Shown one piece after another: positions 15,809-25,892 of a stretch of DNA of 55,205 nucleotides. Positions within the stretch are counted from its first letter, which is position 1. Each line of letters starts with the position of its first letter. This stretch comes from Oscillochloris sp. ZM17-4. GTDB taxonomy: Bacteria; Chloroflexota; Chloroflexia; Chloroflexales; Chloroflexaceae. The stretch is from the NCBI RefSeq assembly GCF_019599295.1, contig NZ_JAIEWN010000037.1, positions 1 through 55,205 on the forward strand, written 5' to 3'. Under the pieces are notes generated by a model. The model did no database searches, had not been told where the DNA came from, and worked only from the letters and a program-made list of their open reading frames with translations. Both the position numbers and the translations under genes were made by a program.

Positions 15809-16380
15809 CGCAGGCCGGCGCTGGCGAGCGCCGCGTCGACAAAGGCGTCGCGTTCCTGGCGGTCCGGGCGACGGTGTGAGGAGTCGTCGAGCTCGACCAC
15901 GAGCTGTGGGCTAATGTCAGCTCCGTCGCAGAGCACGAAGTCGACCGACTTGGCCGAAACCCAGTTGAAGTGCGCCCACCACATGCGGCTGCGCTCCGGC
16001 GCACGAATAACAAGCAAGCCATTCAGCCGCACCTGCGGAAAAATGTGCCAGCCCGGCGGGGCGGCCTCCTGGAGCACAGCGAAGAAGTCGCGCTCGGCCT
16101 GGGTGAGTAGGGAGTGCTTGCGGGTGTAGGGCAGGGCAGCGGGTGCCGGCGTGGACGACGCCACCTGCGGAGCAGCATCGGGGTGGGTTGGCGGGTGCGC
16201 AAACAGCGGCCCCTCGCCGGCGCGGCGCGTAGGAACTGGGACTGCGTCATAGTCGTTGGCGCGTGACTGGGTGGGTCGTGCGCGCCGACGTCTGGCTTGG
16301 AGAGTCACGTATGCGCCGAGCAGGAGCGCCGAGAGGCAGAGCGCTGCGCCGATGAGTGACGAAATAAATGGCGTTGTCAT
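15809..16380 (-). pseudogene. DUF2726-like membrane-anchored nuclease-fold protein, 3' end lost
   Basis: Start ATG 16378-16380. One N-terminal membrane helix (FISSLIGAALCLSALLLGAYV) is followed by a linker and a DUF2726 core: LLTQAERDFFAVLQEA, then VDFVLCD and LVVELDDSSH, then RDAFVDAALASAGL. The D...E-x-D pattern resembles a PD-(D/E)xK fold, with the usual Lys not obvious. Past ASAGLRR the frame enters the IS4-type remnant, so the C-terminus is gone. It lies 34 bases downstream of the copy 2 effector on the same strand and was probably the last gene of that unit. Confidence 0.65.
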
Positions 16381-16414
16381 GAGAACCTTGATCAGGATGC
16401 GTGAGCGAAACGGA

Positions 16415-18787
16415 TTATACCGGCCAGGCGGCCAGGAGGGCGCGCAGCGCGCCGATGCGCAGCGGGCCGGCCTGGCAGACATTGCGAAAGAGTCTGCTGT
16501 AGGTCTCGCGCGGCACCGGGCTGGTGTGCGCGGCGTCGTTGCGCACATGCCGGATCTCCCAGACCGCCTCAACAAAGCTGTCCAGGCCGAGCACATATTG
16601 CGGGTCGTCCGGGTCGACCGCGCCGCGCCAGCGATCGCGGAGATGCGATCGGATGCGGGCCCAGTCATCGGGCCGTTTGCGCCGGATGCCCATCAGGGTG
16701 CCGAGCGTGGCGTGGCCGCCGGGGAGCGCGCCTTCGCTCAGCCCCGGGATGGCCTCAACCCGCCGGGCCAGCTCGACCTCCAGCACGCTGGAGACGTGGA
16801 TCGCCGGCGCCGAGAAGTCGTGGGCGCCTACGCTGTCGAGCTGCTCGACCAGAAAGACCGCCAGGGCCAGCGACTCTTGCTCCGCGGCGGCGAGCTGATC
16901 GAAGCTGCTCTGCAGGCCCATGTCGCGCAGCCGGTGGTAGTAGACCTCGATCCGCCGGTAGGCGCCGCTGATCTCGGCGAAGCGGCGGGTCAGCGCCTCG
17001 ACCCGCCGGGCCACCGCGCTCACGGCAACATCGTCACGCTGCTCGGGGTCGCCGCGCTCGAAGAGGTGCTGGAGCTCGCCCAGCAGATCCTCGGCGCTGC
17101 GCGGCGGGCGCACCGGCGGGCGCGCCCCGGCCTGGCCGGCGATGTGGCAGAGCCGCCCGTCCTGGCAGCAGGTGCGCGCGCGGCTCACCAGGTCGGCCCG
17201 CCAGGGGCCGATGTGGGGCTTCGGGCAGATCAGGATGTCGGCCGGATCGCGCAGCGCCTGACCGTCGCCGCTGAGCAGGGTTGGGGCTGCGATCGCGCCC
17301 AGGGTGTCGCCCGCGCTGAGCGAGTCGATGAAGATGCCATGGCAGGCCACCGGCGCCGGCGCCTGGAGCGCCACGTGCACCTCGTCAAGTAATGCGCTCA
17401 GGATCGCCTGAATGGTGCCAATCCCGTCGATGCGTGGTCGGGTGCGCCACACGGCTACCGCAGCGTCGGGGCGGGCCACCTGGGCCGCCGCCGTCTCGGG
17501 GGTGACCCGGTAGAGCGGGCCGATGAGCGTCGTCTCCAGCGGCGTGTCGAGCAGATCGGCGGCGTCGGCGTCGGCCGGGCGCTCGCCGCTCTGGAAGGCG
17601 AACAGCAGCGCCCCGTGGCGCTCGCCGGTCAGGTGCAGGTCGGCGATCATGCGCTTGACCGTGCCCGCCGGGGCGCGGGCGCTGTCGCGCGGCTTGTAGT
17701 ACTTGGCGTCGAGCACGTAGCCCGGCTCGCGCCAGATCAGCGCACCGTTGTGGCGCACCTCGGCCCGGGTAGCCCGCTCGATGTAGAGGTCCGGCCGCAC
17801 GCCGGGCGCGTTCCGCCAGTGCTGGTCGATCGCCTGGTCATGCTTGAGCTGATAGACTGTCTCGGCGCCCGGCGCGCCCCAGCGGAAGCGCAGCCGCATC
17901 TTGCCGACCTCCCAGGCCGCGGGCTCGAGCAGGCCGCGCCGGTCGAGCAGCTCGGCGAGCTCGTAGTAGAGCCAGATCTGGTAGAGGTAGTTGTCGCGGG
18001 CCGGGTCGGCCCCAAGCATCTGCGGCGCGTCGGCAGCGGTGTCGCGGTCGAGCATGCGCAGCGCGGCCAGTCGCCGCCGCCAGGCCAGCAGGTCATCGTA
18101 GGCGCTGTTGTGGCCGGGCAGCAGGTGCGCATCCACCGCCTGCTCCAGATCGGCGGTGGTCGTGTCGGCGTACCCGGCGACGATCCGCTCGCCGTCACGG
18201 ACCAGGCCGGTGAACTGGGGGAAGGCCAGCTCGCGCGTGCAGCGCTCGACCACCTCGCGCAGCGGGTGGCGCAGTGCGCGCGCCCCGGTCTCGGCGCGCT
18301 CAGCGTCCAGGCGGCTCTGGATGGCGTCCCGATACTCGATGATCGTCGCGACGGTGAGCAGGTTCTCGGGGGTCGCAAAGTGGCGGCGGCGCTGGCGGGT
18401 GCGCACATCCAGCGGCGGCTCGCCGGGCCGGTCGCGCAGCCCGGCGGCCATGGTGCGCGGCCAGTCGATCCGCCCGCGCGGCGGCAGGCCCTCGGCCACC
18501 AGCTCGCGCGGGGCCAGGAAGCTCAGCCGGCGCTTGATCCGCGGCAGGATCGAGTCGAGCAGCTCATCGCGCAGGTAGAGCAGCACCGCCAGCTCCCGGT
18601 AGGGCCGCAGTGCGGCGTGGCGCTCGTCATCGAAGAGCGCGCCCAGGCGTGTGGCGAAGCTGCCGCCCAGCCGGCGCACGTCGTGGCGCAGCAGCAGCTC
18701 GACCATGCGCCCCTGAAGGTAGGCGAACGCTTCGCGTTCGATGGCTGAGGGTTGAGGGCTGAGGGCTGATGTGGGGGTATCAGTCAT
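16415..18787 (-). CDS. DUF2357/COG1700-type defence effector: PD-(D/E)xK nuclease with HEPN-like domain (copy 2)
   Basis: A 790-residue paralogue of the copy 1 effector with the same order of motifs: RPDLYIE, then LDAKYY (D360, K362), then CPKPHIGPW and CCQDGRLCH (metal-site candidate), then DFSAPAIHVSSVLEVEL and RNDAAH (R749-H754) near the C-terminus. Overall identity to copy 1 is about half by eye, yet every catalytic residue is kept, so both are probably functional and may differ in target. The start overlaps the four-helix stop by 8 bases. A heptamer repeat again encodes the first residues. Confidence 0.85.
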   Translation of the reverse strand: MTDTPTSALSPQPSAIEREAFAYLQGRMVELLLRHDVRRLGGSFATRLGALFDDERHAALRPYRELAVLLYLRDELLDSILPRIKRRLSFLAPRELVAEGLPPRGRIDWPRTMAAGLRDRPGEPPLDVRTRQRRRHFATPENLLTVATIIEYRDAIQSRLDAERAETGARALRHPLREVVERCTRELAFPQFTGLVRDGERIVAGYADTTTADLEQAVDAHLLPGHNSAYDDLLAWRRRLAALRMLDRDTAADAPQMLGADPARDNYLYQIWLYYELAELLDRRGLLEPAAWEVGKMRLRFRWGAPGAETVYQLKHDQAIDQHWRNAPGVRPDLYIERATRAEVRHNGALIWREPGYVLDAKYYKPRDSARAPAGTVKRMIADLHLTGERHGALLFAFQSGERPADADAADLLDTPLETTLIGPLYRVTPETAAAQVARPDAAVAVWRTRPRIDGIGTIQAILSALLDEVHVALQAPAPVACHGIFIDSLSAGDTLGAIAAPTLLSGDGQALRDPADILICPKPHIGPWRADLVSRARTCCQDGRLCHIAGQAGARPPVRPPRSAEDLLGELQHLFERGDPEQRDDVAVSAVARRVEALTRRFAEISGAYRRIEVYYHRLRDMGLQSSFDQLAAAEQESLALAVFLVEQLDSVGAHDFSAPAIHVSSVLEVELARRVEAIPGLSEGALPGGHATLGTLMGIRRKRPDDWARIRSHLRDRWRGAVDPDDPQYVLGLDSFVEAVWEIRHVRNDAAHTSPVPRETYSRLFRNVCQAGPLRIGALRALLAAWPV
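18741..18770. repeat. CCCTCAG heptamer repeat in the N-terminus of the copy 2 effector
   Basis: About four GGGCTGA units, one degenerate, at the exact position of the copy 1 repeat. Encodes SALSPQPSA. Confidence 0.8.
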
Positions 18788-19157
18788 GGTTTGGGGCGGC
18801 CCCTTTTCGCCGCAGCTTGCGCACTGCGGAGGTGAACATCGCGATCAGTTGACTCGTCTCATCCAGCAGTGGTGCGAGGAGCGACTCAGCGACAAGTCCT
18901 GCTTCGATCAGCAGTTCAAGCCAGTAGGCGGTCTCATCAAGCTCCTGGATGCACAAGTCAAACTTTGCCGCCATCTCGGCGTTGCTGCGCCCACGGCTCC
19001 CTTCGCGATAGTTCGCGCCGACAGATGTTCCCGATCGCAGCAACTGCTGTCCAATAACCTGCGCCTCAGCCGTCTTTGGCAACGCTCCATAGAGCTTGAT
19101 GATCCGCAGCGCATAGGCCTTCGTTCGCATCCGCAATGGTGACTCTTGTTCACGCAT
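18780..19157 (-). CDS. Four-helix-bundle protein, S23/IVS family (copy 2)
   Basis: A 125-residue paralogue of the gene at 9578-9952, differing at about 8 of the first 118 positions. The divergent part is only the last few residues, where the overlap with the effector start differs. All family motifs (GANYREGSRG, DLCIQELDET, YWLELLIEAGL) are present. The frame is intact. Confidence 0.85.
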   Translation of the reverse strand: MREQESPLRMRTKAYALRIIKLYGALPKTAEAQVIGQQLLRSGTSVGANYREGSRGRSNAEMAAKFDLCIQELDETAYWLELLIEAGLVAESLLAPLLDETSQLIAMFTSAVRKLRRKGAAPNHD

Positions 19158-19166
19158 CCTCGCCTA

Positions 19167-19200
19167 CCCCTCAGCCTTCAACCCTCAGCCTTCAACCCTT
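19167..19200. repeat. CCCTCAG/CCTTCAA heptamer repeat between the McrB-like and four-helix genes (copy 2)
   Basis: Degenerate tandem units (CCTCAGC, CTTCAAC) in the spacer between the McrB-like stop and the four-helix start, the same place as in copy 1. Confidence 0.8.
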
Positions 19201-19201
19201 C

Positions 19202-21178
19202 CTACAGCCCCCGCTCGCCGATCAGGTCGCGCAGGCGGCGGCGGAAGGCGCCGAGGGTCGGCAGGGATAGGGGTGTGGCGGCGGCGAAGACGCGCAGGAT
19301 CTGGGTGTCGCTCAGCTGGGAATCCTCACGGACGGCGATGTCGCTTGAGCCATTGGCTGCGGCGTCGCGCTCGCGCAGGGCGTGCAGGTAGCCCTCGCGC
19401 CGGCCCGGCGGCAGGTCGCGCAGGATGGCGCGCAGCGCGGCGGTGAAGCCCTCCGGCTGGCCGGCGTGCTCCAGCAGCGCGTCGATCGTGCGCTGCTCGT
19501 CGCGGCTGAGCACCTGGAGCTGGTCGGCCAGCGCGTCGGCCAGCGCGGTGTCCAGGGCCTCGTCCCAGCCCATGCCCACCAGCCTGCCGGCGAGCAGGTT
19601 GGTGTAGATCGCGACGATCTGGGCGGTGCCGAGCTGGCGGAAGGTGCGGATGGCGCTGAAGATCCGCCAGAACGAGCCGAGCGCCGCCCTGGCGTCGTCT
19701 GACTCGGCGACGACGCGATACCGGCGGAGCCCCTCGGCGTCAGCGGTTGGCTCGGCCCGCAGCACATCCGGCCAGCGGTAGGTGAGCGGGTCACCGTCGG
19801 CCACAATCTGCTTGCGGCCATCGCGCAGGAGCCGGCGCAGGGCCTGCATGGCGGCGATGCCCTGCTCGAAGTCGGCCAGGCTCGGCGGGGGCGGCAGCAC
19901 GTCGATGAAGTCGAAGCGCCGCTTCATGGCCTCGGAGATCTGGTTGAGGAAGTGGCGGTCGAAGCTGTTGAGCGTGCCGATGATCCGGAAGTCGCGCGGC
20001 AGCGGCAGCTCGCGCTGCTCGCCCGAGGCGGTCGGCACGGCCAGGCTAGCCCGCTCGCCGCCGCTGAGCGTGGTCAGCAGGCTGCCGAAGGCCGCATCGA
20101 TCGGGGCGCGGGTGAACTCGTCGATCACCAGCCAGGCCCCGCGGCGGCGATCCTTCCCGTCGTGGTGGTCTCGGCGCGCCGGCGCGCCGGCCGGCGGCAG
20201 GCGCTTCCCGCCGCCCGTGCCGTCGTAGTGCAGCAGCAGCGTGCGGGTCAGCGCGCCATACTCGATGGTGTAGCTCAGCGCGCCGCTCTGGCCGTCCAGG
20301 CGCGGCCCGATCCCGCCGACCACATCGCGCACGCCCCAGTCCTCGGTGGCGGTGACGATGACCGAGGCGTAGCCGTGGCGCTGCTCGGTGATCGTCTCGA
20401 CCGGCGGCTGCTCGGGGCTGCGGGTGAGCCGGCTAAAGGTCTGCGAGGCCTCGCGCCACAGTAGGGAGGGCAGCAGCCGGGCCAGCTCGGTCTTGCCGGT
20501 GCCGGGCGGCCCGCTGAGCACCACGTGGCGCCCGGCGAGCAGCGAGCGGTAGACCCGCCGCACCACCGCGCTGTCGAAGAGCAGCTCATTGCCCAGCTCG
20601 CGCAGCCGCTCGGCCAGATTTTCAACTTCAGGCAGCGGCGCATCAAGTAACACCGGATCCAGATCGCTCACCAATGCGCCGGCGAGATCGGCGCGCAAGG
20701 TGGCCAGAAACTGGTTGTACATGGTGCTGGCCGGGTCGTCGCCAGGGGGGGGGGCGAGGGCGCCGCTGACAGGTCGCCAGGTGTCGCCATCGACATCGAT
20801 CAGGCCGGCCTCGGCGTACCAGCCGGCCAGGGTCACCGAGTCGGCTTTGCCGAGCTCGGGGACGAATTCCTCAACCGGATGCGGCTCGGCGGTATCTTGA
20901 AGGCGCGGGAGAATTGCGCGCGTCGGGAGGCTGTACTGGTCGGCGCTGCCTTCGGCCGGGACAAGCAGAGCCACAGCGCAGAGTCGTAGCAGGGCTGTCT
21001 CGTCGCCGATGACATACTCACGAACGCGAGATGTGCTAGCGTCGAGCGTCTCAATCAGGCGCAGCTGGAGCAACTCGGCCAGCAGGTCGTCGGCGTCCAG
21101 CGGGCTATCGGCGGGCGGGTCAATTGCGCGGGCTGCGGTCAGCAGGGCCGCGGCGTCGAAGCGATGGTCAACGTAGAG
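19202..21178 (-). pseudogene. McrB-like AAA+ ATPase (copy 2), 5' end fused to and out of frame with brxL
   Basis: An open frame of about 659 codons without a convincing start; the first candidate is a TTG at 21071-21073. It matches copy 1 from LYVDHRFDAAALL onwards: Walker A GPPGTGKT, TATEDWGVRDVVGG, GAWLVIDEFTRAPIDAAFGSLL and LNSFDRHFLNQISEAMKRRF are all kept. Copy 1's N-terminal ~300 residues have no counterpart here. Upstream the reading continues into the brxL frame. Restoring one base near 21180 gives an uninterrupted AYPHELYVDHRF junction, so the ATPase was probably part of a longer protein. Expression would need re-initiation. The ATPase core itself looks intact. Confidence 0.65.
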
Positions 21179-23207
21179 CTATGCGGGTAGGCCTGCTTCG
21201 CTATCGTGCGCACATCGTCGGCCGATACTTGGCGGATGCTTATGCCACGGAAGGCCACGGCCAGGCCTTTGCTGAGCCAGGAGATGCGGGTTGTCATCGT
21301 GCGCGCGCTGACTGGCACCGGGAAGGGATGCCACTCGTAGCTCAACACATAGCGCTCTTCATTCGTCTGCGCCCCAGCCGACTCGGCGAGGTTGATCACC
21401 CGGCCCCAGCCGACGAACGCGTAGTCGGGGGCGGGGCGGTAGATGATCAGGTAGAGCGGCGTGCCACTGTCACGCCAGGCCTGTGCTGCCGCCGTGAGCT
21501 TGCTGTGAGCGCCGCCGGCGTAGCTGTTGGCGCCACGCAGGTAGGGGCCAAAGATCGCCTCGTAGCTGTAGCCGGTCGCACCATAAAAGATCGTGTAGTG
21601 CTGCTCCTTCGGCTCGGGCTCGCGCAGCGGCGTGGGCGCAATCGCCACCGGCTCGGGCGTGGGCACGGGCTCTACCGGCGTCTCTGATACGGCCTTCGTG
21701 GCAATTCGCTTGCCGCGCTCGCCGAGGGTGTGGCGGGTCGGCGCCTGGGTCGCCTGGGCACCGCGCGACTCGGGGCAGGCGACGATCACCTCGCGGCCAT
21801 CGGCGGCGTAGTAGGAGAGCTCGATGCACGCGAACTCGTCGTCGGGCTTGCGCTTGTTTATCTGCTCTTTGATTCGTCGGCGGCACTCGACTGCGTAAGC
21901 CACATATTCCTCGAACGCAGCGTCGCTCGGCGGCCCGTCGGGGTGCAGGATCTTCAGGAAGGCGGCGACGGTCTTCTTGATACCCTTCTCATCGCGGCCC
22001 TCGACCGCCGGACCGAGCCGGATGCGCCGGCTGACCTCCTCGTAGCGGTTGGTGTGGGCGAACTGATGGTGGAAGGCCTCAGCCAAATAGTCGGTGATGA
22101 AGCCGTAGGCGCTGGTCAGATACTCGCTGCTGTTCTTCGGCATCTCCCAGCCGGGCAGGTAGCAAGCGAAGCGGTCGAGGATGGCCAGGTCGAACTCTTT
22201 GGCCAGCGGCAGGAACAGGTCGTGCTCGGGCGAGTTGACGATCTGCTCGACCGACTGGTCGATGTTGCCGACGAAGGCCAGGCTGGCGTCGGCGATCACC
22301 TCGACCCCGCGCGAGAAGCGCCCGTTGGCCATGAAGTCCTTCATGATCTGCAGCGTGTCGGGGTCGTTGATCTTGATCCCGCCGACCTCGTCGAAGGCCA
22401 CAGTGTCCCAGAAGCCGACCAGGCCGATCCGCTTGCGGGCATTGTTGTAGAACAGGGTCGCCTTGGTGGCCTGTCCACCGCTGACCAGGGTGGCGTAGGG
22501 CGAGAACTCGCTGAAGAAGTAGGATTTACCGGTGCCGCGCGGGCCGAGCTCGATGAAGTTGAAGTTCTGCTCGACCAGCGGGGCCAGCCGGGCGACGTAG
22601 TGCAGCTTCTGGCGCGGGGTGAGCTTGGCCGGCTCCAGGCCGACCGAGCGCATCACGATGTCCAGCCACTCGTCGCGGCTGAAGGCCTGGCGGCCCTCAC
22701 AGTAGCCGGCGAAGTCGAAGCGGCTCAGCTGGATGGGCCGCAGCTCCTCGATGGAGAAGGCGTAGTCGTCGTCGTCGATCTCGTTATAGGCTAGCGTTAC
22801 CTCAGCCCATATCCCGCCCTCCAACAACCGGTGGTTGTCGCGGTAGAATCGCTCGGCGACGGCGATGCGCTGCGAGTTGAAGTTCTCCAGGGCCGCCCAG
22901 TGGCGGCGCTCCTTCTCGACGTAGCGCACGTGGACCTTGTCGATGAAGCGGTGCTTGCCCTTTGTCGCTACCTTCGACTGGGCAGCGTTGGCCTCGTCCG
23001 GCTTGACGTAGTTGTCTTGCAGGGTGGCCAGCACCGCCTCCATCCCGGCGTCGATCTCAGCCTGCTCGTCACTGGCGCAGTAGCGGGCGAGCAGGAACTC
23101 CAGCACAAAAGTGGGGACGTTGGTGCCCTTCTTGATACGGTGCAGCAGGTCTTTGGCACCACCTTGCCGTCGAAGGCCGCGATCAGCTTGGTGTCGAGGG
23201 TGTCCAT
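21139..23207 (-). pseudogene. brxL: BREX protein BrxL (Lon-related AAA), frameshifted and with a foreign C-terminus
   Basis: The start is ATG 23205-23207 (MDTLDTKLIAAFDGKVV). One base is missing near 23158, after which the frame continues as KDLLHRIKKGTNVPTFVLEFLLARYC, the normal BrxL N-terminus. BrxL hallmarks follow: FIDKVHVRYVEKERRHW, ELGPRGTGKSYFFSEFSPY (P-loop), LVSGGQATKATLFYNN, WDTVAFDEVGGI, GNIDQSV, DRFACYLPGWEMPK. At the expected C-terminal domain only FYGATGYSYEAIFGPYLRGA is kept. The next ~130 residues (YLIIYRPAPDYAFVGWGRV...) look like an EVE-type reader and lead, after another shift, into the McrB-like gene. BrxL's usual protease/C-terminal part is missing. Confidence 0.8.
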
Positions 23208-23274
23208 GGGGCCTATCTCGCAGGCCGGGAGCCTGAAGGCTCCGGCTCTGGGTTACGAAGGCCGCCTGCGCGGC

Positions 23275-25792
23275 CTATACGGTGTAGTCGGTCTCCAGGT
23301 CGAGCTTGCCGTAGGTGGTCTGGGTCGCCGGGTCGAGGGCCTTGATCGTGAACCTGCCCTCGAACTCCAGCTGCATGCGGATCGTCACCTGGGCGGACTG
23401 GCCGGGCTGCAGGCTGATCGTGTTCGCCGCCGGGCTGACCGCGCCGCCCGGCCGGGGGACGCCGACCACCGCGCCCTGGCGGTCGTAGGCCTCGATCAGA
23501 ATCTCCACCGGGCTGTCCATGGAGAACAGGTCGCCATGGCCGACCTCGACCTCGATCACCGGCATGCGGGTGGTAATCTTCTTCGCGCCGCGCTTGTAGC
23601 TCAGGGTGACGCTGGGCTGGCGGCTGACCTTCGGCGCGAGCGGCTGGAGCCGCACGCTGATCACCGGGACGACTGCCTCCTGGAGCGAGGCCCCGCCGTG
23701 GAAGTAGCTCAGGCCGGCGCGGTAGGCGACCATCGCTCGCGGCAGGGCCACCTGGGCGAAGTCGCCCTTGATGCCCAGGCTGTCGGCCGGCAGCACGACG
23801 CTGCCTGAGTCGCCCGCGCCGCTGCCGAGTAGCATACGCTCGTGGGCGCTGACCCAGCGCCCGGCTGGCCGCGCGCAAACGTCGCCCGCTCCGGCGGCGG
23901 TGTTGAGGTAGAAGCCGTGGTCGGTGAGGATGATCGCGTCCTGGAAGCCCGCCCCGCGCAGCTTGTGAATAGCGGCGCCGATGCGCTGGAAGGTGCGACT
24001 GATCAGGCCTGGCGCGGCGTCGGGGTTGTGCTCGAAGTCGCTGTCCATGTCGTTGCTGCGCAGTACCAGCAGCTCAACCGCCTCGGGCACAGGGTTGTTG
24101 CCGCGCACGAAGTCGACCAGCGGCAGCTCGTGGAAGCGCTGGCCGTAGCGCTTGCGCAGCAGCTCCATGCGCTGGGCGACGCCGGCGAGAGGCTGGTCGC
24201 CCAGGCTCGGCAGGGGCTCGTCGCCCTTGCTGGTCAGGCGCAGCTGCTGGCCGGCGCCGGGCAGCAGGCTGGCCATGCCCACCGGGGTGACGCTGGGCAG
24301 CGCGGCGTAGGCGGCCTGCAGCTCGGCCTGGCCGCTCTCGTTGAGCTGCTTCTGCAGCTCGACACCGAGCTCGAAGCGCAGAGCGTCGATCAAGCAGCAG
24401 AGCCACCCGCCGGCCGCTCTCCTGGAGCAGCGGGGCGACTACGCGGTCGAAGACGTCGGCATTGGCCAGGCGGCCGGGCGGCGGCCAGCCGGCCTGCTCC
24501 AGCTGGCGCACGAAGACGCCCTGGGCGCGGTTGGTCAGCTTCTAGTAGGCCCGGCGGGCGCGCTCGCCGACGGCGGTTAGCTGGACGTCGCCGCCCAGGT
24601 AGTCGCCGGCGGCCTGCTCAAACTCGCGCTGAAGCCGGTCGGCCTCACGCATGGCGCCCAGGTAGAAGTCGATCAGGTCGCCCTGGCTGCGCACGTGATC
24701 GGGCAGCTGGCGCTCGGCGTCCTCGCAGGCCTCGACCAGGGCCGCCGCCGCCTGCAGGATCTGCCACTGGGCCTGGTTCTCGCCGCGCCCGGTCCAGATC
24801 GAGTGGGCGTGGCGGCTGAGCTGCTGGCGCAGGGCATCGACGTTGTCGCGGCGCAGCGCCTCGACCGCCTGGGCGAAGAAGGTGCGCTCCTCGAAGGGGA
24901 AGGTGTCGCGGATGCCCAGGTCGCCAATCTGGGCGCAGGCCTCTGGCAGGCCCATGGCCGTCTCGATCACCTCGGCCCGCTCGATATAGAGCGGCTGGGT
25001 GCGCCGGTCGCTGCGCAGGCGCTCGCAGAGATCCTCGACCAGCGGTCGGGCGGCGTCGGGGGCGCGCGGCACATCGGCCAGGCCGGCCGGCAGCTCGGTC
25101 GGCAGGTCGAAGGCGAACTCGCTGAAAAGCAGGAAGCGCCAGAGCTCCTCGGCGATCGACGCCCAGGTCTTGCCGCGCGTGGCCAGCTTCAGCCCCAGGC
25201 TGCGCTGGAGCAGCTCGCGGGCCTCGCCGGCCCAGGCCTCCTGGGCCTTGAGCGCGGCCAGCTGATGCTCGGATGGTGCCAGCAGGGCGGCCAGGATCTC
25301 GCGGGCCGACTCGACGCCCAGGGTCGCCCGCAGATTGGGCCAGCCCATCCCGCCGCCGACCGCGTCGATCACCGCGAACGAGGGGCTAGAATCCTGGTCG
25401 AAGATGCGGCGGATCTCGGTGCTGTAGTCGGCGCGCAGGCACAGGCTCAGGTAGCTGTCGCCGTCGCCGGCGGGGAAGACCGAGCCGAGGGCGCCGTAGA
25501 GCGCGAAGGGGTCGCGCTGGCACTCCTCGTCGCTCAACGGGGGCGCGGCCGGCACGTAGACCAGCAGGCCGGTCAGCGGGCCACCCGGCGCGCCAAGCTC
25601 CTGGAGCGCGGCCAGCGCGGCCTCGCGGCTCGCGATGCTGCCCTCGCTAGCGTCGACCACCCGCAGCGCATCTGAGGCGAGATCCAAGCACAGCTCGCGG
25701 TAGCGCCGCTCGGGGTCGTAGACCACCAGCGCGCCGTGCTGCTGCAGGCGTGGCAGGAGGATGGAGGATTGGATGAAGTCGGCGATGCTCAT
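23275..25792 (-). pseudogene. pglZ: BREX alkaline-phosphatase-like protein PglZ, broken by a stop and a frameshift
   Basis: The start is ATG 25790-25792 (MSIADFIQSSILLPRLQQ). An in-frame TAG at 24542-24544 follows RRAY. The same frame then continues (KLTNRAQGVFVRQLEQAGW) to about 24396. There one extra base shifts the frame in the middle of the PglZ core LLLIDALRFELGVEL, the metal-binding 'D-A-L-R' motif. The C-terminal part, with LTDHGFYL, FHGGASLQEAVVPVISV and a beta-rich tail, is intact to 23275. Without suppression no full-length PglZ can be made. An ISL3 element ends 7 bases before the start codon and has displaced its ribosome-binding site. Sequencing error cannot be excluded for single-base lesions. 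Confidence 0.85.
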
Positions 25793-25799
25793 AGATTGT

Positions 25800-25834
25800 G
25801 GCTCTTTGGGAATTCCCGTGGACGACACTACATC
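25800..25834 (+). repeat. ISL3 left terminal inverted repeat
   Basis: Pairs with 27155-27189. The outer 21 bases are perfect. Confidence 0.9.
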
Positions 25835-25892
25835 TCGTGGGGGGAGGTGTATACTCACGCCGTGATCATTGGCGCGTGGTGGAGGTGGCGTG

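Noticed and set aside
15607-16668. A 353-codon reading of the DUF2726 gene
   Set aside because: The first 96 codons are antisense to the effector gene end, and the last ~65 are antisense to the transposase. Only 15809-16380 looks native.
24540-24546. TAG read as pyrrolysine or suppressed stop in pglZ
   Set aside because: No sign of a suppression system in the window, and a second lesion lies 150 bases on.
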